From Proteinivorax tanatarense (GTDB lineage Bacteria > Bacillota > Proteinivoracia > Proteinivoracales > Proteinivoracaceae), in NCBI RefSeq assembly GCF_040267685.1, contig NZ_CP158367.1:1984001-2048000 (forward strand): a stretch of 64,000 nucleotides of DNA, read 5' to 3'. Both the position numbers and the translations under genes were made by a program. The notes under the pieces are model-generated. The model worked only from the letters and a program-made list of their open reading frames with translations, ran no database searches and was not told the origin of the DNA. Each line of letters opens with the position of its first letter. Positions within the stretch are counted from its first letter, which is position 1. Shown here one piece after another: positions 35,042 through 44,413 of the stretch.

Positions 35042-36472
35042 TTATTTTGTTTCACCAGTCAAAATGAAAGAACCTTGCCGCTCTTTTTCAATTTCTGTTA
35101 TATCTTTATTAGTTTCTCTAGCTAGGATTTCCATAACTCTCGGACCACAAAAACCGCCTTGACATCGCCCAGACCCAGGCCTTGCTCTGCGTTTTATTCC
35201 ATCAACTGTGGTAGCTCCTACTCCTTTATGAATCGCTTCTACTATCTCACCTTCTGTAATATATTCACAGCGGCAAACTATTCTGCCGTATCTTTCATCT
35301 CTATCCATTAACTTTTGTTTGCTATGATTGTCCAACATTAAAAAATTTGTCAAAGGTTCTACTTTATTAGTAAATTCCTCTTTTTTGGTAATTGCGTTAT
35401 CTTTTTTTAGTAATAAATCAACTACATATTCGGCGATAGCTGGAGCTGCAGTCAATCCTGGTGAATCTATGCCAGCAACGTTAAAAAAGTTTCTAGCAAC
35501 TTCAGATTCTTCAATAATAAAGTCTCCATTTTTTGTCTTTGCCCTTAAACCAGAAAATGAGGTAATTATATTTCTAAAGTTAATGTTATCTACCGATTTT
35601 GAAGACTTTTCCATTATAACTTGAAGCCCAGCTTTAGTTGTTTCCAGAGAGTCTTTATTTTCTACATATTCGTGATTTGGTCCTACTAGTAAATTACCAT
35701 GAACTGTAGGCAGCACCAGCACACCTTTCGACTCCTTAGATGGACTTTGAAAAACAATGGAATTTACAGTGTTTCCTTCACTTTTATCTAACAAATGGTA
35801 TTGTCCCCTATTAGGCTCAATAGTAAATGATTTATCTCCTACCATATTACTAATTTTATCAGCATGTACACCTGCTGCATTTACGACATACTTAGCTTGG
35901 ATTGTTTCTTTATTAGTTCTTATAATATACTTTGAATCATCGAAGTCGATTTCCTCAACTGATGTGTTCAATTTTAAATCGACTCCATTATTAATTGCAT
36001 TTTCTATTAACGCTATGGTCAGCTCCCAGGGCCCTATAATGCCAGCTGTAGGCGCATACAAGGCTTTATAAACCTTCTTACTTATTCTAGGTTCTTTAGC
36101 TAACACTTCTTCTTCTGAAAGAATCTTTATATCAGGAACACCAATTTCTAAACCATTCTTATATAAATTATCTATGATGTTGAACTCTTCTTCGTTGAAA
36201 GCTAACACCATTGAACCTATCCTTTTAAAAGGAACACCCAACTCTTTAGTAATTTGGTCATACATTGCATTTCCTCGTAAGTTTAGCTTGGCCTTAAGGC
36301 TACCAACTTTAGGGTCATATCCAGCATGTATTATTGCACTATTAGCTTTGGTTGTTCCACAAGCCACGTCACTTTCTTTTTCAACTATAGCTATTTTCAA
36401 ATTAAATTTTGATAATTCCCGAGCGATAAAACCACCTGAAACACCAGCCCCTATAATTGCTACATCATACAT
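35042..36472 (-). CDS. FAD-dependent dehydrogenase, anaerobic glycerol-3-phosphate dehydrogenase-like, with [2Fe-2S] BFD domain
   Basis: The 476-residue protein begins DVAIIGAGVSGGFIARELSKF for FAD and matches the DAO/GlpA-like fold. The C-terminal 90 residues carry a bacterioferredoxin-like [2Fe-2S] domain with CRCE, then GSGRCQGGFCGP. This layout is that of anaerobic glycerol-3-phosphate dehydrogenase. The 2-hydroxyglutarate-oxidase-like family is an alternative, but the preceding glpP gene and terminator leader favour glycerol metabolism. The start follows GGAGGG. It leads a three-gene operon with the second flavoprotein and the DUF1667 protein. Confidence 0.8.
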   Translation of the reverse strand: MYDVAIIGAGVSGGFIARELSKFNLKIAIVEKESDVACGTTKANSAIIHAGYDPKVGSLKAKLNLRGNAMYDQITKELGVPFKRIGSMVLAFNEEEFNIIDNLYKNGLEIGVPDIKILSEEEVLAKEPRISKKVYKALYAPTAGIIGPWELTIALIENAINNGVDLKLNTSVEEIDFDDSKYIIRTNKETIQAKYVVNAAGVHADKISNMVGDKSFTIEPNRGQYHLLDKSEGNTVNSIVFQSPSKESKGVLVLPTVHGNLLVGPNHEYVENKDSLETTKAGLQVIMEKSSKSVDNINFRNIITSFSGLRAKTKNGDFIIEESEVARNFFNVAGIDSPGLTAAPAIAEYVVDLLLKKDNAITKKEEFTNKVEPLTNFLMLDNHSKQKLMDRDERYGRIVCRCEYITEGEIVEAIHKGVGATTVDGIKRRARPGSGRCQGGFCGPRVMEILARETNKDITEIEKERQGSFILTGETK

Positions 36473-36499
36473 TTTATTCCCTCCTAAGTTTGAATAAAA

Positions 36500-36549
36500 A
36501 AAGCCATCACATATTTAGCTGTTTTTTAACAGCTTATATGCATGGCTTT
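36500..36549 (-). promoter_or_regulatory. Leader terminator of the glycerol-3-phosphate operon, probable GlpP antitermination site
   Basis: AAAGCCAT (36549-36542) pairs with ATGGCTTT (36507-36500), enclosing ATAT/ATAT and AGCTGTT/AACAGCT helices, and is followed by a T run. It lies between the glpP gene and the dehydrogenase start and about 20 bases before the ribosome site. A terminator in front of an operon, next to the gene for an antiterminator protein, fits the Bacillus glp system. Confidence 0.7.
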
Positions 36550-36551
36550 TC

Positions 36552-36811
36552 TCTATATTCTCAACACCATTTTATTTAATTGTATTTTTATTATATCCTT
36601 TAACTTTACTCTTGTAAAGGCTAAAATTATTTTTCACTGTTTACTTATTTACTCTTATTTTTTAAAAATTCACTTTAGAATTATTAACTACAATTACTTA
36701 CAATCAGACTAATTAAGTTTTTTGTCACTTTTTTACTAAAATATTGGGTTCCTTTATTTTTCTAATATATTAAGTTGTAAAAGTGTTTTAATCGCACTAA
36801 TAAACATAACC
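36552..36811. other. Non-coding stretch between glpP and the leader terminator
   Basis: AT-rich, no ORF of note. It should contain the operon promoter; I do not see a convincing consensus match. No second inverted repeat stands out. Confidence 0.4.
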
Positions 36812-37375
36812 CTATTTGTACCAAACCTCCTTATTGCTAGTTGAGACTGCAATAGAGCCAGCATTCAAAGAATCAATTATATCGCTCTTTTCGTGTATCA
36901 ACCCCCCTGCTATAACAGGTGTTTTACTTTCCTTACTGATTTTTCTTATAACTTTTGGCATAATACCAGGCATAATTTCCACAGCATCAGGTTTCATAGC
37001 TTGAAGGGATTTTATACCAGTGTCTAATGAAATGGAATCTAAAATAAATAGCCTTTGGATAACAAAAACATCAAGTCTTTTTGCATATTTAATTAAATTT
37101 GGTTTTGTTGTCAAAATGCCGTCAGGTTGTATTCTTTCTTTTACATACTTTAATGACATAAAATCTTTAGATAGCCCCTCCATAAGATCAATATGAATAT
37201 ACAAACTTTTATTTGCTTGCTTAGCTTCTGCTACAACATTTTCTAGCATCATAATATCACCAGTTAGTAAAAAAATAACTTCACTAGGTGATTTTAAAGC
37301 GTCCTGTAATGTATTTCTATTATTTACAGCAGCAATGATTGGGCTCCTGTGGGTCTTATCATAAAAGTCTGCCAT
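36812..37375 (-). CDS. glpP: Glycerol-3-phosphate-responsive antiterminator
   Basis: The 187-residue protein matches GlpP: IIAAVNN, LTGDIMMLENVVAEAKQANKSLYIHIDLMEGLSKD, a GILTTKPN motif, AVEIMPGIMPKVI and PVIAGGLI. In Bacillus, GlpP with glycerol-3-phosphate binds leader mRNA and prevents termination upstream of glpFK and glpD. Here it precedes an operon with a leader terminator. The ATG follows GAGGAGCG. It is likely expressed separately from the operon. Confidence 0.9.
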   Translation of the reverse strand: MADFYDKTHRSPIIAAVNNRNTLQDALKSPSEVIFLLTGDIMMLENVVAEAKQANKSLYIHIDLMEGLSKDFMSLKYVKERIQPDGILTTKPNLIKYAKRLDVFVIQRLFILDSISLDTGIKSLQAMKPDAVEIMPGIMPKVIRKISKESKTPVIAGGLIHEKSDIIDSLNAGSIAVSTSNKEVWYK

Positions 37376-37461
37376 CTTTTTCGCTCCTCTTTAATTATAT
37401 TCCGCAATTATTATGCCAATTCTTTAAATCAAGTTTACCATAGTATTTGGAATTTAACCAT

Positions 37462-37540
37462 TTTTTTGAACCTCTTTGGTTGGTAAATAGTATCAACTTC
37501 GCAAGTGTTGATTGATATTATTTACCAACCCTTCAAAAAA
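37462..37540. repeat. Large imperfect inverted repeat
   Basis: The outer arms TTTTTTGAA (37462-37470) and TTCAAAAAA (37532-37540) enclose GGTTGGTAAATA (37478-37489) and TATTTACCAACC (37519-37530), with TATCAAC/GTTGAT closer to the loop. Neither strand has a terminal U tract after the stem, so it is not a simple terminator. A small mobile-element relic or a stable RNA hairpin are possibilities. Confidence 0.5.
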
Positions 37541-37546
37541 ACAAAC

Positions 37547-37566
37547 AAACTCCCATCTAGGAGTTT
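37547..37566 (-). terminator. Terminator of the lipase gene
   Basis: AAACTCC/GGAGTTT hairpin with a long T-rich tract on the minus transcript, just before the large inverted repeat. Confidence 0.7.
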
Positions 37567-37568
37567 AA

Positions 37569-38384
37569 TTATATCCTTTTATCAAGCCAAGATAAAACCT
37601 CAGCCATAACTTCATCTTTTTCTGGTTCATTAAGAAGTTCGTGATATAGTCCAGAAAATAACTTTTTCGTCTTATCTTTGGAAGAGTTTTTCTCATAAAA
37701 ATTTATAGAGTGTTGATAATCAATTATGCTATCTTCAGTTCCATGCATAACGAGACAAGGGCAGCTATAGTTATTAAAATTACTTTGTACATAACGAACA
37801 CCTTTAATAAAGACCTCGTGATAGAATTTGGCTGTAGCAGCTTTCAATACAAGTGGGTCTTCAACATATTCATGAACCACCTGTAAATCTCTGCAAATTT
37901 CACCACTTAAATTATTATTAATATATTTTTTAGGGCAGATTTTTGCCAATATTTTTAACGCTATCTCCATACCCTTTCCCATAGGAGAACCAATAGCAGG
38001 TGCAGAAAAAACTTGACCTTTTAACTTGTTTTTATGTTTTACCCCATATGCCGCTGTTATTAACCCTCCCATGCTATGCCCAAACATGAAAATTGGTAAA
38101 TTAGGATTGTCCTCAGTAGCCAATGAAACCAAACCGTCAACTGACTCCACCATTTCCTCAAGTCCTTCTACATAGCCTTTTATCTTTCCAGAACGACCGT
38201 GACCGAGATGGTCCATGGAGTAAGTAGCATATGAATTTTTCTCTAAAAATTTCATAAACTCTTTATACCGGCCCATGTGTTCTGCAAAACCATGCACTAC
38301 AATTACAACCCCTTTGGTTTCTTTAGGCTGTCTTTTTGTATAAGCTATTTCAGTACCATTCTCTAAAAAAAATTTCTCATGCAC
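37569..38384 (-). CDS. Alpha/beta hydrolase, monoacylglycerol lipase/lysophospholipase-like
   Basis: The 271-residue serine hydrolase has the nucleophile elbow GHSMGG (serine near residue 108), the conserved HGFAEHMGRY oxyanion loop, DHLGHGRSG, the acidic residue in HGTEDSIID, and the catalytic histidine in LYHELLNEPE. No signal peptide is visible, so it is cytoplasmic. It probably hydrolyses monoacylglycerols or related lipids and may supply glycerol for the neighbouring glycerol genes; that is inference. Confidence 0.85.
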   Translation of the reverse strand: MHEKFFLENGTEIAYTKRQPKETKGVVIVVHGFAEHMGRYKEFMKFLEKNSYATYSMDHLGHGRSGKIKGYVEGLEEMVESVDGLVSLATEDNPNLPIFMFGHSMGGLITAAYGVKHKNKLKGQVFSAPAIGSPMGKGMEIALKILAKICPKKYINNNLSGEICRDLQVVHEYVEDPLVLKAATAKFYHEVFIKGVRYVQSNFNNYSCPCLVMHGTEDSIIDYQHSINFYEKNSSKDKTKKLFSGLYHELLNEPEKDEVMAEVLSWLDKRI

Positions 38385-38586
38385 AACTTAGCCTCCTTAT
38401 CTAATAAATTGATGATTTTTATCTTTAGCAGAAAACTTAGTTTAGTGAACCTCAATAAGTGGTGGATTACAGGCAACTAACCTACAAAATATAGGAGTTC
38501 ACCATTTCTTTTTAGCAATTTTATCATACCTTATTAACATAATATTCTATCTCTGACTTATATATCCCTTTAATTTGCACAAAATA

Positions 38587-38618
38587 AAAATCGGCTGCAT
38601 TTGCAACCGATTTTTATT
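38587..38618 (-). terminator. Terminator of pyk
   Basis: AAAATCGG..TGC/GCA..CCGATTTT hairpin with T-rich flanks, just after the stop codon of pyruvate kinase. Confidence 0.85.
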
Positions 38619-38619
38619 T

Positions 38620-40371
38620 TTATTTTACCGTAGCATTCCCTTTATAAATTAATCCTCTTTCAGAGTCCACTGTAATTTGTTGACCATCTTGTAGTACTTT
38701 TGTTGCGTTTTCAGCTCCAACTATCACAGGTATTTTTAAGTTTAGGCCAATGATAGCTGAAGGTGAGGTTAAGCCACCTTCCTCTGCAATTATGGCTTTT
38801 ATTCCATCTAGGTTATTCACCATCTCGTTATCTGTTGTTAGACTAACTAAAATATCCCCTTTTCCTTTTTTATCCAAAAGCTCTTTGTTGTCTTTGGCAG
38901 TTATAACATCACCAACGACGGAACCTTTTCCTATTCCCATACCCTTTAATATTATATCTCCTACTGTATGAACTTTTAAAAGGTTAGTTGTGCCTGAGAC
39001 TCCAACAGGAACTCCCGCTGTTATAACAACCAATTCACCATTATTTATATATCCTGAATCCAATGCGCTTACCACCGATTCATACAGCATTTCATCAGTA
39101 TTATTTGTGTCTTTCCCAAGAACAGGACATACTCCCCATGAGAGTAATAGTTTTCTAACTACTTTACTATTAGGAGTCACTGCTACTATTGGGCAATCTG
39201 GACGATATTTTGAGACCATTCTTGCGGTATATCCTGATTGAGTTGCAGTTATTACAGCAGAAGCCTCCAACTGTTTTGCAGTATTACAGGTAGCATAGCT
39301 TATGGAGTCTGTAACCACATTTTCTGGGGTTAAACCTCTTTTCCCCTGAATTTCTTCAAATCGAGTCGCCTCTTCTGAACGTTGTGCTATTTTAGCCATT
39401 GTTAAAACAGATTCTTCTGGATAACTACCAGCTGCTGTTTCACCAGAAAGCATTATAGCATCTGTGCCATCAAAAATTGCATTGGCTACGTCGCTAGATT
39501 CCGCTCTAGTTGGCCTTGGATTTCTTATCATCGAATCTAGCATTTGAGTTGCTGTAATAACTGGTTTTCCTACTTTGTTACACTTTTCAATCATTGTTTT
39601 TTGTGCCAGAGGTACTTCCTCTGCAGGTATTTCAACACCTAAGTCCCCTCTAGCAACCATCAAGCCATCTACTACATTTAGTATTTCATCTAAATTATCT
39701 ACACCTTCTTGGTTTTCTATTTTAGCAATTATATGTATGTCGCTTTTATTTTCTTCCAAAACTTTTTTAATAGCAATGACATCTGAAGCTTTTCTAATAA
39801 ATGAAGCAGCTATAAAGTCTACTTCTTGCTTTACTCCAAAAACTATATCTTCATAATCTTTATCACTCATAGCGGGAAGGGAAATAGAAACATTAGGTAT
39901 ATTAACTCCCTTTTTATCACTTAGGTCTCCACCGTTAATTACCTCACAGTGTACATCATTATCAGTTACCTCTTTTACTTCTAGTTCCACTAAACCATCA
40001 TCGACAAGTATTTTATCTTTTGGTTTAACATCTTTTGTCAAACCCTCGTAAGTTACTGCCACTTTTGTCTCATCGCCTATAATATCAGCAGTAGTTAAAG
40101 TAAAGGAATCACCTTCATTTACCACAATTTTACCCTGCTGAAATTTTTTTAATCTTATTTCTGGTCCTCTGGTATCTAAAAGTATAGCTACATTTTTTCC
40201 TATCTCCTTAGCAACCTTTCGAATATTGGTTATTCTCTCACCGTGTTCCTTATGATCCCCATGGGAAAAATTCAAACGGGCAACATCCATTCCAGCCAAC
40301 ATCAACTTTTTCAACATTTCTGGAGATTCACTAGCTGGACCTATAGTACATACAATCTTTGTTCTTCTCAT
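38620..40371 (-). CDS. pyk: Pyruvate kinase with C-terminal PEP-utilizer domain
   Basis: The 583-residue enzyme makes pyruvate and ATP from phosphoenolpyruvate. The core carries [33 protein letters not shown], the catalytic lysine segment [20 protein letters not shown] and [11 protein letters not shown]-terminal extension (about 475-583) resembles the PEP-utilizer domain of Bacillus-type Pyk. In it the GGMTSHAA-type site reads GGLTSPSA, so the phosphorylatable histidine of the full domain is absent. It lies 16 bases downstream of pfkA, likely one operon. Confidence 0.95.
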   Translation of the reverse strand: MRRTKIVCTIGPASESPEMLKKLMLAGMDVARLNFSHGDHKEHGERITNIRKVAKEIGKNVAILLDTRGPEIRLKKFQQGKIVVNEGDSFTLTTADIIGDETKVAVTYEGLTKDVKPKDKILVDDGLVELEVKEVTDNDVHCEVINGGDLSDKKGVNIPNVSISLPAMSDKDYEDIVFGVKQEVDFIAASFIRKASDVIAIKKVLEENKSDIHIIAKIENQEGVDNLDEILNVVDGLMVARGDLGVEIPAEEVPLAQKTMIEKCNKVGKPVITATQMLDSMIRNPRPTRAESSDVANAIFDGTDAIMLSGETAAGSYPEESVLTMAKIAQRSEEATRFEEIQGKRGLTPENVVTDSISYATCNTAKQLEASAVITATQSGYTARMVSKYRPDCPIVAVTPNSKVVRKLLLSWGVCPVLGKDTNNTDEMLYESVVSALDSGYINNGELVVITAGVPVGVSGTTNLLKVHTVGDIILKGMGIGKGSVVGDVITAKDNKELLDKKGKGDILVSLTTDNEMVNNLDGIKAIIAEEGGLTSPSAIIGLNLKIPVIVGAENATKVLQDGQQITVDSERGLIYKGNATVK

Positions 40372-40387
40372 AATGTTCCTCCTTTAA

Positions 40388-41410
<1,023 letters not shown>

Positions 41411-41461
41411 TTAATTCTATTTTACAACTTATATTTGATCGGTGCAATACCTTTTATTAGT

Positions 41462-41647
41462 TTAGTCTAATTTTGATATAAATTCTGCTACATCCTGAGC
41501 TTCTGAACGAGGAACCAGTATTTCTACTTGACCAGTTCTTTGTGAAGATAAATGCCTAAGCTGAACCATAAACCCTTCTTGTCCTAGTTTGTGCTTAATT
41601 CTATCAGCTTTGTAATCATCAGGTGCTATATAAACAACTTTCCACAT
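41462..41647 (-). CDS. Small conserved protein upstream of pfkA (DUF2007-like)
   Basis: The 61-residue protein reads as a small alpha/beta fold, with KVVYIAPDDYKADRIKHKLGQEGF and EILVPRSEAQDVAEFI. Its layout resembles short DUF2007-type signal-transducing proteins, in which one ferredoxin-like unit binds an unknown ligand. Such proteins are sometimes misnamed glutamate decarboxylase. It is preceded by a GGGGG site and follows a TrkA-C protein gene by 18 bases, so these are probably co-transcribed. Confidence 0.65.
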   Translation of the reverse strand: MWKVVYIAPDDYKADRIKHKLGQEGFMVQLRHLSSQRTGQVEILVPRSEAQDVAEFISKLD

Positions 41648-41665
41648 CTTAAATTACCCCCTCTT

Positions 41666-42316
41666 TTATTTACATAGTATTTCTTCTATATTTTTAATTT
41701 TTCCATAAACAGTTAGTGTATCACCTTTTCTAATGATATCTTTTCCTTTTGGAGTTAATATTACTCTGTCTTCTCCTTTCACAGCTAAAACCAGTATCCC
41801 TTTAGATGTTAAGTGTAAGCTAGCTAAAGATTTATTAATCAGGCTACATTCTGTTTCCAACCTAACTTCAGCCACCTTATACTCATCATTAATTAAAAGT
41901 ACTTCTTCTATAGGCTCTTTTTTAAAATGCAGCTTTTTAACTAATTGTGACTCAATTTGGTTGTCTAGTTTGTCAACAAACACCCTGTTTCGAGCAAAAA
42001 GATATGTTACTATACATAATATTGTTCCTATTATAAGCTGCCAACTAGAAATCAACTGAGGTAAATTAACTGCAAAAACAACTATAACAGTTAAGCCAAT
42101 GTGACCTATAACCATTAGAATCATAGCTATTTTTTTCCTAGTTTTACTTTTTGTTATAATGTCAGCATCTTTTGTGGTAAAGCCGGTTCCTGTAAGCGCA
42201 GATAAGGCTTGAAACCTAGCATTTGATGGTTCTACTCCTGTTAGTTTAAAAGCTATAGATCCTACTTCCATAACAAAAGTCATAAATATTATTAAACAAA
42301 TTACTAAAACCAACAT
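41666..42316 (-). CDS. Membrane protein with pore-like loop and TrkA-C (RCK_C) domain
   Basis: The protein of about 216 residues has a first hydrophobic helix (1-22), a re-entrant-looking segment FQALSALTGTGFTTKDAD, two further helices (about 62-110), and a cytoplasmic TrkA-C domain (about 125-215; VLLINDEYKVAEVRLETECSLINKSLA, GILVLAVKG, GDTLTVYG). TrkA-C domains bind small ligands and gate cation transporters. The loop resembles TrkH/KtrB selectivity segments, but a full transporter would need four. The ATG at 42316 is preferred over 42325. The role is unknown. Confidence 0.65.
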   Translation of the reverse strand: MLVLVICLIIFMTFVMEVGSIAFKLTGVEPSNARFQALSALTGTGFTTKDADIITKSKTRKKIAMILMVIGHIGLTVIVVFAVNLPQLISSWQLIIGTILCIVTYLFARNRVFVDKLDNQIESQLVKKLHFKKEPIEEVLLINDEYKVAEVRLETECSLINKSLASLHLTSKGILVLAVKGEDRVILTPKGKDIIRKGDTLTVYGKIKNIEEILCK

Positions 42317-42454
42317 TTGCCTCATTCCTCTTATTGTTTTTATTGTTAGTTAGGGCTCATATTAAAGTAATTCTTTACCAACAATTAAATTCCTCTAATA
42401 AATTATTATAAATTAAAATCCTTTTTTTAAACCCACAATCTTTTGATAAATTAG

Positions 42455-42482
42455 CCCTAGTTTTATCTAAGTAAAACTAGGG
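42455..42482. repeat. Perfect 11-bp stem-loop
   Basis: CCCTAGTTTTA/TAAAACTAGGG with a 6-base loop in the region between the malic enzyme and TrkA-C genes. It may be an extra terminator or a leader hairpin; no clear U tract follows. Confidence 0.5.
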
Positions 42483-42530
42483 TTAAAAACAATGCCAACT
42501 CAAGGATTTAACAATAATAAGGTTTAAAAA

Positions 42531-42571
42531 AATCTAGACTCCTTTTGTTTTGTGCAAAAAGAGTCTAGATT
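42531..42571 (-). terminator. Terminator of the malic enzyme gene
   Basis: AATCTAGACTC (42531-42541) pairs with GAGTCTAGATT (42561-42571), with As on the left forming a U tract on the minus transcript. Confidence 0.85.
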
Positions 42572-42587
42572 GGTGTTTCAGTCGAAA

Positions 42588-43811
42588 CTATTTTATTGTG
42601 GCTAAAGTCTTAGTCTTTTGCTCCACATCATCGGGATTAACTTTTATTGTTGCTACTCCAGTATCCATAGCTGCTTGTGCCACTTTTTTAGCCACCATCG
42701 GTGCTACTCTTGGGTCAAATGGGTTAGGTATTACGTATTCCTCTGTTAGTTCTTCTCTATCAATTAGCTGAGCAATACCTTCTGCAGCTGCAATTTTCAT
42801 TTCTTCATTGATATCGGTAGCTCTTGTATCTAGAGCTCCTCTAAATATCCCGGGAAATGCTAGCACATTATTTACTTGATTGGGGTAATCAGACCTTCCT
42901 GTACCTATTACTCTAGCCCCTGCTTTTTTTGCCAATGCTGGATCAATCTCTGGGGTTGGATTGGCCATTGCAAAGACAATTGGATCTTTTGCCATTTTAA
43001 ACACCATTTTTTCCGATACTACGTTACCAGCTGATAGACCTATAAATAAGTCAGCATCTACCATAGCTTCTTCTAGAGTTACTTTTTCATTTTTGGGGTT
43101 AGTGGTTCTTGCTATTTCTTCTTTATACTTATTCATAGCTTCTTGTCGACCTTCATAAATAGACCCTTGTCTATCGCACATTATTATGTTTTTTGCTCCT
43201 AGTTTCATTACTAGCTTTGTAACAGATATTGCGGAAGCACCCGCTCCATTGACTACCACTTTAATATCCTTTGCTTTTTTATCAACAAGTTTTAATGCAT
43301 TTATAAGCCCTGCTACTGTAACAATAGCTGTACCATGCTGATCATCATGAAAAATTGGGATATCACATATTTCCTTTAATCGCCTTTCGATTTCAAAACA
43401 AGCTGGAGCTGCGATATCTTCTAAATTTACTCCTCCAAAAGTAGGCTGGATCGCCCTAACTAGTTCTACTATTTTATCTGGATCAGTTGTATCTACACAA
43501 ATTGGAAATCCATCTACACCAGAAAAGGATTTAAAAAGAACTGCTTTCCCTTCCATTACAGGCATAGATGCTTCAGGACCTATATCTCCCAACCCTAAAA
43601 CAGCTGTACCATCAGAGACAACTGCTACAAGGTTACCCTTAGCAGTATAGTCATAGGCTGTGGATTTATCCTTATGTATTTCAGTACATGGCTCTGCTAC
43701 CCCTGGTGAATAAGCTAAGCTTAAGTCATCTGCATCTTTTAAAGCCACTTTGCTGGCGACCTCTAATTTACCTTTATTTTCTTTGTGCATTTTTAAAGCT
43801 TTGTCTCTCAT
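42588..43811 (-). CDS. NAD(P)-dependent malic enzyme
   Basis: A 407-residue short malic enzyme catalysing oxidative decarboxylation of malate to pyruvate. The conserved segments are LAYSPGVAEPC, DGTAVLGLGDIGPEASMPVMEGKAVLFK, FGGVNLEDIAAP, IFHDDQHGTAIV with metal ligands, and the Rossmann motif VVNGAGASAISV. Lys in MEGKA is the catalytic base. No phosphotransacetylase domain is attached. It is a single gene with its own terminator. Confidence 0.94.
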   Translation of the reverse strand: MRDKALKMHKENKGKLEVASKVALKDADDLSLAYSPGVAEPCTEIHKDKSTAYDYTAKGNLVAVVSDGTAVLGLGDIGPEASMPVMEGKAVLFKSFSGVDGFPICVDTTDPDKIVELVRAIQPTFGGVNLEDIAAPACFEIERRLKEICDIPIFHDDQHGTAIVTVAGLINALKLVDKKAKDIKVVVNGAGASAISVTKLVMKLGAKNIIMCDRQGSIYEGRQEAMNKYKEEIARTTNPKNEKVTLEEAMVDADLFIGLSAGNVVSEKMVFKMAKDPIVFAMANPTPEIDPALAKKAGARVIGTGRSDYPNQVNNVLAFPGIFRGALDTRATDINEEMKIAAAEGIAQLIDREELTEEYVIPNPFDPRVAPMVAKKVAQAAMDTGVATIKVNPDDVEQKTKTLATIK

Positions 43812-43880
43812 ATTAGATCCTCCTTGTGAAATAATTTACAAAATTTTATTTACAATTCACTCTTTTATATTATAAATTAA

Positions 43881-43907
43881 GCCGATAAGGAACGCAACCT
43901 TATCGGC
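43881..43907 (-). terminator. Hairpin after the PgpA-like gene
   Basis: A perfect 10-bp stem GCCGATAAGG/CCTTATCGGC. The U tract is AT-rich rather than a pure run. Confidence 0.65.
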
Positions 43908-43913
43908 TATATA

Positions 43914-44390
43914 CTAAATTACCACATCTTCGTCTTGATGAGCTAATCTTGATGCAGCAGCTGCAGCTATTGCTGCAACTAAATCATCTAGAAAAGTATT
44001 AACTTTGCCATTAGTTTTATCATTAAGTTTATTTATGATACCAATTTTACTTTTGTCTAAGTATCCAAAATTTGTCAAACCTATAGTTCCATAAATGTTT
44101 GTAATGCTAAGAGCTAATATTTCATCAATTCCATACAATCCTTTATCCTCTTTTAAAATCGTTTGTAACGGTTCCGGAAACATATTTTTTTCAGCATACA
44201 TATCCATGACGAGGCCTGTTAAAACCGCATTTTGTGTTTCTCTTTTTTCTAGAACTTTACTAACGTGCATTATACATTCCTCTAAAGTTAGGTTTGGTAG
44301 GTACGATTTTTGTATTTCTAATACTATTTTAGCTATATCTTCTAGTGTAACACCACGTTCTTCTAACATTTCAGTAATTAAAATTTTCAT
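43914..44390 (-). CDS. Phosphatidylglycerophosphatase A-like protein (YutG type)
   Basis: A 158-residue protein resembling the PgpA/YutG family. Helical segments include MLEERGVTLEDIAKIVLEIQKSYLPNLTLEECIMHVSKVLEKRE, DEILALSITNIYGTIGLTNFGYLDKSKIGII and the C-terminal FLDDLVAAIAAAAASRL, whose acidic pair is the likely metal site. The soluble Bacillus-type members lack the usual membrane helices. The role in phosphatidylglycerol synthesis is inferred from homology. It follows dnaE by 23 bases. Confidence 0.75.
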   Translation of the reverse strand: MKILITEMLEERGVTLEDIAKIVLEIQKSYLPNLTLEECIMHVSKVLEKRETQNAVLTGLVMDMYAEKNMFPEPLQTILKEDKGLYGIDEILALSITNIYGTIGLTNFGYLDKSKIGIINKLNDKTNGKVNTFLDDLVAAIAAAAASRLAHQDEDVVI

Positions 44391-44413
44391 TTTACTCTCC
44401 CTTTCGCCAAAAT

